A DNA stretch of 59,518 nt from a virus (IMGVR_UViG_3300048672_000363:1-59518); one strand, 5' to 3'; positions 1 through 6,633 are shown, numbered from the stretch's first letter. Program-made: numbers and translations. Notes: a model not told the origin generated them from the sequence alone.

Positions 1-1179
1 AGCGTCAGCTTTGCCAATCGCAAGGGCGGTATTGACCGCGTCCTGCATTGATGCGTAATTGCGCTTACCTTTGATTGCCGAGCCGAAGTCTGGGCGTGGC
101 GTTGGGATTTTGATAGGCTTGGTTTCAGATTCAAGTGCGGAGATGTGGTCATTCCACTCGACCGCTGCGGCATTGATCATGGCTTCTTTTTTGGCTAAGT
201 CGTTGGCTTTGCAGTCTTTTTCAATTTGCAATGCGTGTTTATTAGCCAATTCGGCGATGTAATCCAGCTTTTTCGCCATTTCGCCAAGCGACATCACCGC
301 GCCATCGTCAGATGGTTGGTTAATCATTTGCTCTTTTGCCGCAATCGCATCTTTGGCAAACTTGCGCATCGACTTCGCGTAAACGGACGCATCGGCAAAA
401 TCCGCATCAGTTACATAAAGCACCTTGCTTGCGCTCTCAATTTGCCGTTTGAGTGCCATTTCCGCTCGGTCAATGTCAGTTCGGATAATTCCGCCAGTCT
501 TTGCAGAAATGAAAATCGCAGGCAAGTCTTCGATTGGAGTGCCTTCTGGCTTTTCCGCAATCACTTCCAGCTCGCCCGACTTCATTTTGCGCTGGTATTC
601 CGCAACGTCTTTTTCAAACTGCGCCCAGCCGTTGATGATGCGATTAAACCAGTCAGCGTCAGGATAGACCTTCATCGAAGCCATATTTTCTTCCGTGCCG
701 TCAGAGACAGTGAAGATGCAGTATTCAGCACCGCTGATCAACAATCCTTGTTGCACTTGCGGGTAGTGATTTTCAGGCAAGATGCCATTTTGCACGGACT
801 GAAAAAGAGATTTGTTGAATTGTTTATGCTCCCATGCAAAGCGTTCATCGTCAGTAATTCCATCAAACGATGCGGACAATAACTTTTCAAATTCTGGTCT
901 AACATCTCGCCCAACGATAGGATAAAGTGCTTCACCGCCAAACTCGCGCACCTCAACAATAGGGCGCGCCATTGCTTCGGCTTCGTGCCCTTTCTCAAAA
1001 ATGCGCATGGTAGAATTACTGAATTCTGGCTGAATGCCTGTTGCATAACGCTTAATCAGATCATCGCGCTTGGTGTATGGGCTAATCCCAAGCATCGCCG
1101 CCGCTTCGGATGCGTTGTAGCAATTTGCGCGGTGCGCGTGCCATTCATTACTTCCCTGTGTCAAAAATACCTTTTTCAT
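1..1179 (-). CDS. YqaJ-type phage exonuclease, N-terminal part (runs off the left edge)
   Basis: Open reading frame of 393 codons from ATG at 1179, still open at position 1. It should be the 5'-3' exonuclease that makes 3' single strands for the annealing protein encoded just upstream. Visible PD-(D/E)XK residues are GHE at 64-66, D106 in SFDG, and E117/K119 in EHK. After the nuclease domain comes a lysine- and alanine-rich region of the kind seen in phage YqaJ proteins with long C-terminal extensions. The start overlaps the end of the RecT-like gene (ATGA). The fragment at 59047-59518 looks like its C-terminal part: it continues with a DDFTLTIKTRI-type segment typical of such extensions. Joined directly at the window ends the two are out of frame, so some bases are missing there. 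The family call is strong from the triad; the exact end is unknown. Confidence 0.85.
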   Translation of the reverse strand, partial: MKKVFLTQGSNEWHAHRANCYNASEAAAMLGISPYTKRDDLIKRYATGIQPEFSNSTMRIFEKGHEAEAMARPIVEVREFGGEALYPIVGRDVRPEFEKLLSASFDGITDDERFAWEHKQFNKSLFQSVQNGILPENHYPQVQQGLLISGAEYCIFTVSDGTEENMASMKVYPDADWFNRIINGWAQFEKDVAEYQRKMKSGELEVIAEKPEGTPIEDLPAIFISAKTGGIIRTDIDRAEMALKRQIESASKVLYVTDADFADASVYAKSMRKFAKDAIAAKEQMINQPSDDGAVMSLGEMAKKLDYIAELANKHALQIEKDCKANDLAKKEAMINAAAVEWNDHISALESETKPIKIPTPRPDFGSAIKGKRNYASMQDAVNTALAIGKADA

Positions 1180-1985
1180 TTCACTTCTCCCCATGCTTTT
1201 ATTTCGTCGATTTGCGCAGCCGTCAAAACGTAGCGCAGGCTTTGTTTTTGGATGATTTCTTGAGGTGTAGCTTCTTCGTTTTCAACCATAACCTTCCATT
1301 TAGGCGCGTTTCGGTCAAAAAACTCTTGCGGCATTTCTGTAAGTGAAAATTTCTTTTCTGGAGTCACATCGCGCACATTGTGTGTGGCTGCCTTTGCTTG
1401 TGTCACAACTCCATCCTCGTCAACGTCGTAAACGTCGTGCATTTCTTCTGCCGTGGACAAGCCCATGCCAAGCTCAGGAGCGTATGCGCGCTGCCAAAAT
1501 GCCGCTGCGCGATAAGTGAACATGATGTCAGGCATCGTTTTCCACTTTGACCCATTTTTATTATGCCAACCTTCAGCACGAACCATATCCCATGTCACCC
1601 AAACACCATCAAGACGTTCGCCTGTGTCACGCTCAATCGCCCATGCGCGGCAACCATACTCGCCACTCACTTTGTCACATTTTGCCCATTCGTAGCGTAA
1701 AGAAGAATAACGACCACATGAATTTACTGTTGCAATCAAAAACTTGCTTGACCACCCTGGGTTGCCATGCACGATGTACAAATTCTGCATGACCATGAGA
1801 GGTGATGCGCCGATGCGCTGCGCCATATCAATTGCAATCATGCAATCCGCAACCTTGCCTTGATACTGCTTAGGCACTAAATCTGTCGATGAAAATGCCT
1901 TGGCTACGCGCTGAATCAGCTCGAACGATTGTGCGTCAAAGAATCCAGCAACGGCATTGCTTGGCACTGTAATTTCTGTACTCAT
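1176..1985 (-). CDS. RecT-like single-strand annealing protein
   Basis: 269 residues from ATG at 1985, preceded by AAAGGAG at a good distance; a longer frame exists upstream but lacks this ribosome site. The protein resembles RecT-family recombinases: an N-terminal QSFELIQRVAKAF segment, GASPLMVMQNLYIVHGNPGW around residues 60-80 (the conserved 'availability and substrate' region of these proteins), then YRAAAFWQRAYAPELGMG near 170-185. It would coat single-stranded DNA and anneal complementary strands. Its gene overlaps the YqaJ exonuclease gene by four bases, the usual exonuclease/annealing pair. The family is recognised from sequence pattern only, so Erf- or Sak-type alternatives are not fully excluded, but the partnership with YqaJ supports the role. 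Confidence 0.75.
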   Translation of the reverse strand: MSTEITVPSNAVAGFFDAQSFELIQRVAKAFSSTDLVPKQYQGKVADCMIAIDMAQRIGASPLMVMQNLYIVHGNPGWSSKFLIATVNSCGRYSSLRYEWAKCDKVSGEYGCRAWAIERDTGERLDGVWVTWDMVRAEGWHNKNGSKWKTMPDIMFTYRAAAFWQRAYAPELGMGLSTAEEMHDVYDVDEDGVVTQAKAATHNVRDVTPEKKFSLTEMPQEFFDRNAPKWKVMVENEEATPQEIIQKQSLRYVLTAAQIDEIKAWGEVK

Positions 1986-2045
1986 TTTTTCTCCTTTATT
2001 GCGCCACAGCCTCAATATGGGCGGTGCAACGCCTTCCTATTTAAA

Positions 2046-2285
2046 TTAAGCAAGCAATTCGGCAAGCAATTGGTCATCGCTTAGATTGCAAACCGATTTT
2101 TTTGCCTTTCGTACCACATAACCAGCCTTGCGAAGCTGCAACAACACATTGTTAAGGTGTATTGTCAAAACCCTCGCATTCCCGCCGCCTTGTTCAGCAA
2201 TAACTCGCCAAGCGTCTTCACCATCCTTGGTCTCCGGCAGAAAGTTGGTGAAGATGCCGTCGGTGCGGTAGGTTAGGTCTGGCAT
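2046..2285 (-). CDS. small phage protein, first gene of the leftward recombination operon
   Basis: 79 residues, starting at the ATG at 2285 directly behind the leftward promoter. I do not recognise a named family. The sequence has a GEDAWRVIAEQ segment and a leucine-rich helix ending QLRKAGYVVRKAKK, then an acidic tail; the basic patch suggests nucleic-acid contact, which is inference only. It precedes the RecT-like gene by about 60 bp and should share its transcript. Confidence 0.7.
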   Translation of the reverse strand: MPDLTYRTDGIFTNFLPETKDGEDAWRVIAEQGGGNARVLTIHLNNVLLQLRKAGYVVRKAKKSVCNLSDDQLLAELLA

Positions 2286-2324
2286 CTTGCTTTCCTCTTT
2301 CAGTGTTTGGTTGGTATGTTGCGC

Positions 2325-2352
2325 ATTATATACAAGTGAAAATAAAAGTAAA
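2325..2352 (-). promoter_or_regulatory. leftward early promoter
   Basis: On the minus strand TTTACT and TATAAT are separated by 16 bases, with TATAAT at 2330-2325, about 40 bases before the start of the 79-residue gene. The -35 box lies inside the inverted repeat at 2350-2365 edge, so repressor binding there could control it. TATAATGCGC is shared with the promoter at 50365. Confidence 0.6.
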
Positions 2353-2365
2353 CATATTTATGTTT
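2350..2365. promoter_or_regulatory. inverted repeat, candidate operator in divergent control region
   Basis: AAACATA, two T bases, then TATGTTT: perfect 7-bp arms. It sits between the two divergent promoters and touches the -35 box of the leftward one, the classical position for a repressor. No repressor gene is recognised nearby. Confidence 0.5.
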
Positions 2366-2372
2366 TATTTTA

Positions 2373-2397
2373 ATCAAACCTAGCCATCAAACCTAGC
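2373..2397. repeat. 12-bp direct repeat ATCAAACCTAGC, two copies
   Basis: Exact copies at 2373-2384 and 2386-2397, spaced 13 bp apart start to start, immediately upstream of the rightward -35 box. Spacing of slightly more than one helical turn fits a protein-binding site on one face of DNA: activator, repressor or initiator are all possible. Confidence 0.6.
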
Positions 2398-2427
2398 TAG
2401 ACAAATTAAAACGAGGCGAGTTATAAT
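2398..2427 (+). promoter_or_regulatory. rightward early promoter
   Basis: TAGACA at 2398-2403, 18 bases, TATAAT at 2422-2427. Transcription would start near 2434, about 20 bases before the ATG at 2457. The -10 box is a perfect consensus. Confidence 0.7.
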
Positions 2428-2456
2428 GCACCAACTTAACCAACAAGAGGTGAAAA

Positions 2457-2939
2457 ATGGCAACACAACCACAAAAGAACTTCGCTGAGTTGCAGCGATT
2501 GCACGACTACTTTATGGGATTAAACGACCACCAAAAGGCTGACTTCGCAAAAGCAGTTGGAGCAAATTCTGCTGTAGGATTTGCGAGCAGCATCAAAAAG
2601 ATGCAGATGAGCTTTGACCGCGCTCGATTGATTGAATTACACACAAACGGGCTGTTTAGCCGTGTTGGGTTTTATGGCGATTATGCCTACGAAATGTGGG
2701 CGGACATTCCAAAGCCGTGCGCCAAGTTCCCGCCACCAAAGGACGGAACGCGAATTGATTTATTCTTCCGCGATGTTGGGCGAGTGACTAATTGCTATTG
2801 GTTTGAAGACCTATGGGAAGAGGGAGAGTGGCGCGAAGACATTAAGTGCTGGAAGAGTGATTCCAATGAGTCTTGGCAGAGCGAAGAAGAGCCTACGCAC
2901 TGGTTGCCAATTCCAACACCACCAAAGGACGCACCATGA
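2457..2939 (+). CDS. hypothetical protein with DUF551-like C-terminus
   Basis: 160 residues from ATG, with AGAGGTG ahead of it; first gene of the rightward unit. The N-terminal half is helical (LHDYFMGLNDHQKADFAKAVG). The C-terminal half has PKDGTRIDLFF, then a tryptophan- and glutamate-rich stretch, and ends HWLPIPTPPKD, the pattern of DUF551-type phage proteins. The minus-strand gene at 51796 has a related PMDGTSIDLY ... GWMPIL arrangement, so the genome carries two versions of this fold. No biochemical role is known to me. Confidence 0.75.
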   Translation: MATQPQKNFAELQRLHDYFMGLNDHQKADFAKAVGANSAVGFASSIKKMQMSFDRARLIELHTNGLFSRVGFYGDYAYEMWADIPKPCAKFPPPKDGTRIDLFFRDVGRVTNCYWFEDLWEEGEWREDIKCWKSDSNESWQSEEEPTHWLPIPTPPKDAP

Positions 2940-3003
2940 AAGGGCTAGGTATGGAGTTGTTTTGGTCGCTGTAATAGATTAAAATGCACCCGTGGCATTC
3001 TCC

Positions 3004-3092
3004 ACAACGACCAGCGTTGTTGATGGCTTCAGGGTGTCACAATTTGATGTACCTCCCAAGCTTGCAGAACATCGCAGCTCAAACGGGGAGGT
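3004..3092 (+). ncRNA. non-coding segment with two stem-loops ahead of the tRNA genes
   Basis: Between 2940 and 3135 there is no gene beyond a 12-codon frame at 2936. ACAACG (3004-3009) pairs with CGTTGT (3015-3020). ACCTCCC (3051-3057) pairs with GGGAGGT (3086-3092), and inside it GCTTGC can pair with GCAGC. A 12-bp palindrome GTCGAATTCGAC lies at 3108-3119. There is no U-run, so this is not a simple terminator; leader processing or a small RNA are possible. Confidence 0.35.
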
Positions 3093-3135
3093 CTCTATTC
3101 TAATTCTGTCGAATTCGACGGAATTAAAACGTATC

Positions 3136-3209
3136 GCGGGTATAGCCTAATGGTAAGGCATCTGTTTTCCAAACAGAGTATGGGGGTTCGATTCCGTTTA
3201 CCCGCTCCA
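3136..3209 (+). tRNA. tRNA-Gly (anticodon UCC), CCA encoded
   Basis: Acceptor arms GCGGGTA and TACCCGC pair perfectly; the anticodon loop TTTCCAA gives UCC; discriminator T at 3206 is followed by encoded CCA at 3207-3209. The T stem is imperfect: GGGGG faces CCGTT with one G-G opposition and two G-U pairs, which is unusual. Read codon: GGA. Confidence 0.85.
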
Positions 3210-3214
3210 AATTC

Positions 3215-3238
3215 AATTAGGTGGAATTCCACCCAATT
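3215..3238. repeat. 24-bp inverted repeat between two tRNA genes
   Basis: AATT, one base, GGTGGAATTCCACC (3220-3233, a perfect 14-bp palindrome), one base, AATT. It lies between tRNA-Gly and the tRNA-like element; it may be a processing stem or protein site. Confidence 0.6.
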
Positions 3239-3247
3239 AAACCAAAT

Positions 3248-3340
3248 AAGCAGGTGGGCGAGTGTTGAAGCCAATGGACTAAATGCAACAAGATGCCCAT
3301 ACACGGAAGGTCATCGCGGGTTTAAATCCCGCCCTGCTTA
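3248..3340 (+). tRNA. tRNA-like element with abnormal anticodon region
   Basis: Acceptor arms AAGCAGG (3248-3254) and CCTGCTT (3333-3339) pair perfectly. A perfect T arm GCGGG-TTTAAAT-CCCGC abuts the 3' acceptor strand, and GGC/GCC forms a D stem. The start closely resembles the tRNA-Ser at 6349 (GGTGGGCGAGTG). But no normal 5-bp anticodon stem with a 7-base loop can be drawn: only ATGG/CCAT around a 19-base loop. No CCA follows. It could be a degenerate class II tRNA, a tRNA with an insertion, or a tRNA mimic. Confidence 0.45.
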
Positions 3341-3403
3341 CTCTAAAACGTAGTAAAATGCAGCACAAATCAGCTATCAGCCCTTGGCGGGGACGCTGTA
3401 AAA

Positions 3404-3509
3404 AGGTGGTCATCCGTTTTTGCCTTGTTTAATCTTGGCTTTACACCTGACCGAATTCGGGGCGCAAAGCTCCAACCACCTGCGGTACGCCACGGGTGTA
3501 GAGTCAAGA
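3404..3509 (+). ncRNA. structured leader RNA upstream of the DUF1376 gene
   Basis: 3433-3447 and 3495-3509 form an uninterrupted 15-bp RNA helix containing two G-U pairs, which points to selection on RNA rather than on DNA. It encloses CCGAATTCGG (3451-3460) and GGGGC-GCAAA-GCTCC (3459-3473). AGGTGGT (3404-3410) is complementary to ACCACCT (3475-3481) inside the loop, so a pseudoknot or alternative fold is possible. The helix ends five bases before the ribosome site ACGAGGT of the next gene. A cis-regulatory role is inference; I recognise no known riboswitch class. Confidence 0.5.
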
Positions 3510-3526
3510 CTAAACGAGGTATAAAA

Positions 3527-4366
3527 ATGCTATTTTGGAAGCGCGACATTGAAAAATACCATAAGAAGTACGGACGACTTTCAATGCTTGAACACGGTGC
3601 TTGCATCCTTCTAATGGACGCGTGCTACGACCGAGAAAAATTCCCAACCGAAGAAGAGGCTTACGACTGGACTTTGACGCGCAGCGAGTCAGAGCGCGAA
3701 GCGATCAAGTACGTCCTGAAAGTATGCTTTCGACTGCAAGACGGCGTTTATGTCAATGACGAAATCATTGACGCTTTCAATGTTTACAAAAGTAATTGCA
3801 GCAAAAATACTGAAGTTGCCAAATTGCGGGAGGAGAAAAAAAGGGCGGCGAGGGGAGGTTATTCGCAAACACAAACAACTCACCAACCAGCACCAGACAA
3901 CCACGAGACAGCACGCGGCGTGAACGATTCGTGGCAAAGCGTACACCAACCAGCACCAGACAACCACGAAACAGCACGTAACCAAGTAACCAATAAACCA
4001 ATAAACCAAGTAACCAATAATAAAACAAAAACACCGCGCCAAGGCGCAGCGCAAGCGTTGCTTGCTGAATACGGTGTTAATGATCAGCAAATTATTGACG
4101 ATTGGCTAAAGCTGCGAAAATCAAAGAATCTGCCTGTCACAAAGACCGCACTTGATGGGATTGCGAAACAGGCTGAGTCCGCTGGCATGAGCCTAGAAAA
4201 TGCCATCCGCATATGCTGTGAGAATGGGTGGGGAGGGTTTAAAGCGGAATGGATTGGGAAAACCGAACTGCAAAAAAACAATAATCAAGGGTGCAATTTA
4301 AGCCAAATCGGACAACGCACCCACGACGCAGCGATGGAGTTTTTGAACGAGGGGGGTGCGCTGTGA
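3527..4366 (+). CDS. DUF1376 (YdaU-type) replication initiation protein
   Basis: 279 residues from ATG at 3527, behind ACGAGGT; an earlier TTG in frame would lie inside the structured leader. Residues 1-90 match DUF1376: a start LFWKRDIEKYHKKYGRLS, then EHGACILLMDACYD, and a helical LRLQDGVYV-type end. This domain is found in phage replisome organisers. Residues 115-180 are low complexity, with THQPAPDNHETAR present twice, then NQVTNKPINQVTNN. The C-terminal part (LLAEYGVNDQQIIDDWLKLRKSKN) is a small helical domain of the type linked to helicase loading. It overlaps the DUF6475 gene by GTGA. The pair replaces the usual O/P genes; no replicative helicase gene was seen. Confidence 0.75.
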   Translation: MLFWKRDIEKYHKKYGRLSMLEHGACILLMDACYDREKFPTEEEAYDWTLTRSESEREAIKYVLKVCFRLQDGVYVNDEIIDAFNVYKSNCSKNTEVAKLREEKKRAARGGYSQTQTTHQPAPDNHETARGVNDSWQSVHQPAPDNHETARNQVTNKPINQVTNNKTKTPRQGAAQALLAEYGVNDQQIIDDWLKLRKSKNLPVTKTALDGIAKQAESAGMSLENAIRICCENGWGGFKAEWIGKTELQKNNNQGCNLSQIGQRTHDAAMEFLNEGGAL

Positions 4367-5007
4367 TTGATTCGGACAAACATAAATTCGCCGCTGCCAT
4401 GACTGGATTATCCGAATACTATCAAAAGCCAATGTCAAAGTTTGTAATGCGGATTTACTGGGAAGGATTGCGAGAATTCGACTTTGAAGCTATAGAGCGC
4501 GCAATCATGGCGCACATAAATTCATCGGATGAATCTGGAAAGTGGATGCCGAAGGTTGCAGACCTAAAATTATACCTTGTTGGGAATAGCATAGACGCTG
4601 CCAGTGCGGCGTGGGCTAAGGTGTATAGCGCGCTCAGACTTCGCGGCACTGGGGATTCGGTGGTATTTGATGATCCAATTATTCACCGCGTAATTTCAGA
4701 CTTGGGAGGGTGGCAGATGCTTGGGACAAAAACCGAAGAAGAAATAAAATGGATTGGCAAGGTTTTTGAAACCCAATACAAAGGCTGGAGAATGCGCGGG
4801 GAGACCCCCGATTACCCACGCAAGCTGATCGGAAGTTATGAGGCTTACAACAGCGTGAAAGGGTTCGCCGTCGCTGACCCATACTTGATTGGTGACGTTG
4901 AAAAATCGCGTGCCGTGCTTATTGGCGGCAGTGATACTTGCTCGGTTGGGATGGTTAGATTGAGCATTGCCGACAAATCTCAAACACTTGCAATTGGTAT
5001 TAAATGA
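4363..5007 (+). CDS. DUF6475 phage replication-associated protein
   Basis: 214 residues from GTG at 4363, overlapping the previous stop. It matches DUF6475 throughout: FAAAMTGLSEYYQKPMS, IYWEGLREFDFEAIERA, WMPKVADLKLYL, then VISDLGGWQMLGTKTEEE and YPRKLIGSYEAYNSVKGF. The family accompanies DUF1376-type initiators and resembles the phage P / DnaT-like loaders in layout, so helicase recruitment is a reasonable but unproved role. Translationally coupled on both sides. Confidence 0.75.
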   Translation: MIDSDKHKFAAAMTGLSEYYQKPMSKFVMRIYWEGLREFDFEAIERAIMAHINSSDESGKWMPKVADLKLYLVGNSIDAASAAWAKVYSALRLRGTGDSVVFDDPIIHRVISDLGGWQMLGTKTEEEIKWIGKVFETQYKGWRMRGETPDYPRKLIGSYEAYNSVKGFAVADPYLIGDVEKSRAVLIGGSDTCSVGMVRLSIADKSQTLAIGIK

Positions 5008-5165
5008 AAAAGACACTAAACGAAATCCGCCTAGATAACGCCCTAAACGAGCTAGACCTAGCCAAATCAAGCCAAAAGGACTACGACGAACTGATTTGCA
5101 AGCTAGAGGCTAGAATCAAAGCACTGCGACAATTGATTAAACAAGAAAAGGAGACAACACCATGA
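5004..5165 (+). CDS. 53-residue coiled-coil peptide
   Basis: ATG at 5004 overlaps the previous TGA, and its own TGA overlaps the next ATG, so the frame is locked on both sides. The sequence is one long helix with leucines spaced for a coiled coil (LNEIRLDNALNELDLAKS, then YDELICKLEARIKALRQL). Small, charged, no known family. Confidence 0.7.
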   Translation: MKKTLNEIRLDNALNELDLAKSSQKDYDELICKLEARIKALRQLIKQEKETTP

Positions 5166-5635
5166 CAACAACAATTGACGAGACAATCAAATATAGAGGG
5201 CGAGATGTAAAGATAAAAAACAGCGACGCGATAAAAAAATCAATAATTGACGATCTTGACAGGATATACGCCGAGGGGCAAAGACTGGGTTTGAGTTTTG
5301 CTATAACGTACAGTAAGGCAAAACTATGCGCTCCTGTACGGAGCGGCAGGGAGTGGAGCTTTTATGGGGTCGGATCAAGCCACAATGGTGTTTTGAACCC
5401 TTGCACGGCGGGTAGTAGGTATGACCCACTTAGGCTTGGCTTGCAGATGGGAAAGGTCTTGAAAAGATACCGTGGGGCTAGACGTAGATTTGCGGATATA
5501 GTTTATTGGGAGTGGGAAAAATCTAAGCCAGAAATCGACACATCATTTTGGGGGCAAAAATCACAAAAAGAAATTGATACGGAGAATATCGACAAAATTA
5601 TTAAAGATTTTTATGCCACGGCGGTAAAAAAATGA
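5162..5635 (+). CDS. hypothetical protein, 157 residues
   Basis: Starts in an ATGA overlap, with AAAAGGAG upstream. An N-terminal YRGRDVKIKNS strand is followed by a helix DLDRIYAEGQRLGLSFAI and a glycine/serine-rich middle with NPCTAGSRYDPLRLGLQMGK, then a basic RYRGARRRFADIVYWEW. The basic centre could bind nucleic acid. Position (after the initiator genes, before the tRNAs) suits a regulator, but I do not recognise it. Confidence 0.7.
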   Translation: MTTTIDETIKYRGRDVKIKNSDAIKKSIIDDLDRIYAEGQRLGLSFAITYSKAKLCAPVRSGREWSFYGVGSSHNGVLNPCTAGSRYDPLRLGLQMGKVLKRYRGARRRFADIVYWEWEKSKPEIDTSFWGQKSQKEIDTENIDKIIKDFYATAVKK

Positions 5636-5919
5636 CACAACCAAAAGCGGGCGCAAAAGCGGGCGTGTGGCACAAATACTTGCTAATCGGCGAATTCGCA
5701 TCTGAAGTAATTCGTGACGGTCGTGAGATTCTGCGCGCCGACCTGACCGTTCAAATTGAAGGCGAGACAGTTCGCATCGCCGACTGTTGGACTGATTGTA
5801 TGAGCGAATCATATTTAGACGAAGGAATCCTTCGCTGGAAATACTCGCACGGAGGGGTGACGCTGACAGTGCCGTTTAAAATTCTCGCGTTTATGATCCC
5901 GTTGGAGTATCAGCCGTGA
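5632..5919 (+). CDS. hypothetical protein, 95 residues
   Basis: ATGA overlap at both ends. Predicted mostly beta: YLLIGEF, LRADLTVQIEGETVRIADCW, LRWKYSHGGVTLTVPF. Two cysteines and several tryptophans in the centre. No family recognised. Confidence 0.7.
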   Translation: MTQPKAGAKAGVWHKYLLIGEFASEVIRDGREILRADLTVQIEGETVRIADCWTDCMSESYLDEGILRWKYSHGGVTLTVPFKILAFMIPLEYQP

Positions 5920-6218
5920 CCGAAGTCAACGGGGGGACAAATAACCCCCCACTTGCCCTCAAAGCGGCGAATAACGACATAGCGCGCTGTGAGGGCGTTG
6001 GATATGAAGAAGACGGTGTAATCTCATGGCGCGAAGGTTGCGAAGACTGTGTGCGGAGAACCATGCAACCGTCAGACCCATAGGTGAGGCAATTGAACTC
6101 ATCAAGGAAAACGCGGACTTTGTGCGCGAAAGTGCTTGCGCCAAGCGCGGGATTTGATAGAATACAATTTCTGAAGTTGTGTTGTATCTGGTGGTTATGC
6201 CGCCAAAACCTAACCTGA
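5916..6218 (+). CDS. small cysteine-motif phage protein
   Basis: GTG at 5916 overlaps the previous stop. The frame stays open for 100 residues. The recognisable part is residues 23-48: ARCEGVGYEEDG ... SWREGCEDCVRR, a small motif common in phage proteins of replication and tRNA neighbourhoods (C...V.....WREGCE.CLRR). The sequence after residue 48 does not look like the usual continuation, and the last 30 residues (many Cys, Trp) may not be coding; a frameshift near 6060 would end the protein at about residue 55. Confidence 0.5.
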
Positions 6219-6269
6219 TCGGGTAAGCGTCAGGATTAACATTTAAAATCATTATCCGTGGTTTTCAAT

Positions 6270-6342
6270 GTTAGTGTAGTTCAGTCGGTAGAACGGTGGT
6301 CGCCCATGCTACGCGTCGCAGGTTCAAATCCTGCCACTAACG
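6270..6342 (+). tRNA. tRNA, apparent anticodon CCC (Gly), unusual loop
   Basis: Acceptor GTTAGTG/CACTAAC, D stem GTTC/GAAC and T arm GCAGG-TTCAAAT-CCTGC are all perfect. The anticodon stem GTGGT/GCTAC has two wobble pairs and the 7-base loop CGCCCAT would give CCC with a G instead of the invariant U at position 33. No CCA is encoded (ACA follows). The cloverleaf is convincing; the identity is not. Confidence 0.7.
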
Positions 6343-6348
6343 ACAATT

Positions 6349-6438
6349 TGAAAGGTGGGCGAGTGGTTTATGCCAGCGGTCTTGAAAACCGTCACCCCTT
6401 CGCAGGGGTCGTGGGTTCAAATCCCACCCTTTCAGCCA
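6349..6438 (+). tRNA. tRNA-Ser (anticodon UGA), CCA encoded
   Basis: Acceptor TGAAAGG/CCTTTCA, anticodon stem GCGGT/ACCGT with loop CTTGAAA (UGA), a long variable arm CACCCCTTCGCAGGGGTC, T arm TGGG-TTCAAAT-CCCA, discriminator G at 6435 and CCA at 6436-6438. A normal class II tRNA, six bases after the previous one. Reads UCA. Confidence 0.92.
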
Positions 6439-6548
6439 AGAGTTTGAAGATGCGAGAGCATGTTTAACTCCCCAGCGGTGCAGCCGAGCATCGCAGAATG
6501 GCACGATGCGCCACGGCGTAAGAAGTGAATAATCGTGCAATCGGAACA

Positions 6549-6592
6549 GAAAGACGCACAATCGAAAGAAAGTGCGTTTTTTTGCGTCTTTC
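6549..6592 (+). terminator. stem-loop, possible terminator behind the tRNA genes
   Basis: GAAAGACGCA (6549-6558) and TGCGTCTTTC (6583-6592) are perfect 10-bp arms around a loop containing seven T bases. No gene lies between 6439 and 6681 otherwise. The U-run is inside the loop, so termination is uncertain; RNA processing is an alternative. Confidence 0.4.
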
Positions 6593-6605
6593 TATCAAAA
6601 AACGC

Positions 6606-6633
6606 TTGACGGTCAATTGTTTTCTGGTAGAAT
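6606..6633 (+). promoter_or_regulatory. sigma70-like promoter
   Basis: TTGACG (6606-6611), 16 bases, TAGAAT (6628-6633). It lies directly behind the stem-loop and 50 bases before the next gene, so it restarts transcription for the accessory block from 6682. Confidence 0.7.

Noticed and set aside
226-882. Plus-strand frame of 218 codons
   Set aside because: It is antisense to the exonuclease gene, whose minus-strand frame carries the catalytic motifs and continues to the edge.
3136-3340. Integration site (attP) at the tRNA genes
   Set aside because: The genes are complete phage tRNAs, no integrase gene is present, and no matching direct repeat of a tRNA end was seen.
3689-4090. Minus-strand frame rich in Cys, Phe, Leu and Val that looks like a membrane protein
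   Set aside because: It is the antisense shadow of the Gln/Asn/Thr-rich linker of the DUF1376 gene.
5959-6252. Minus-strand frame of 97 codons
   Set aside because: Lies antisense to the last gene of the early block; no ribosome site and isolated against the direction of its neighbours.
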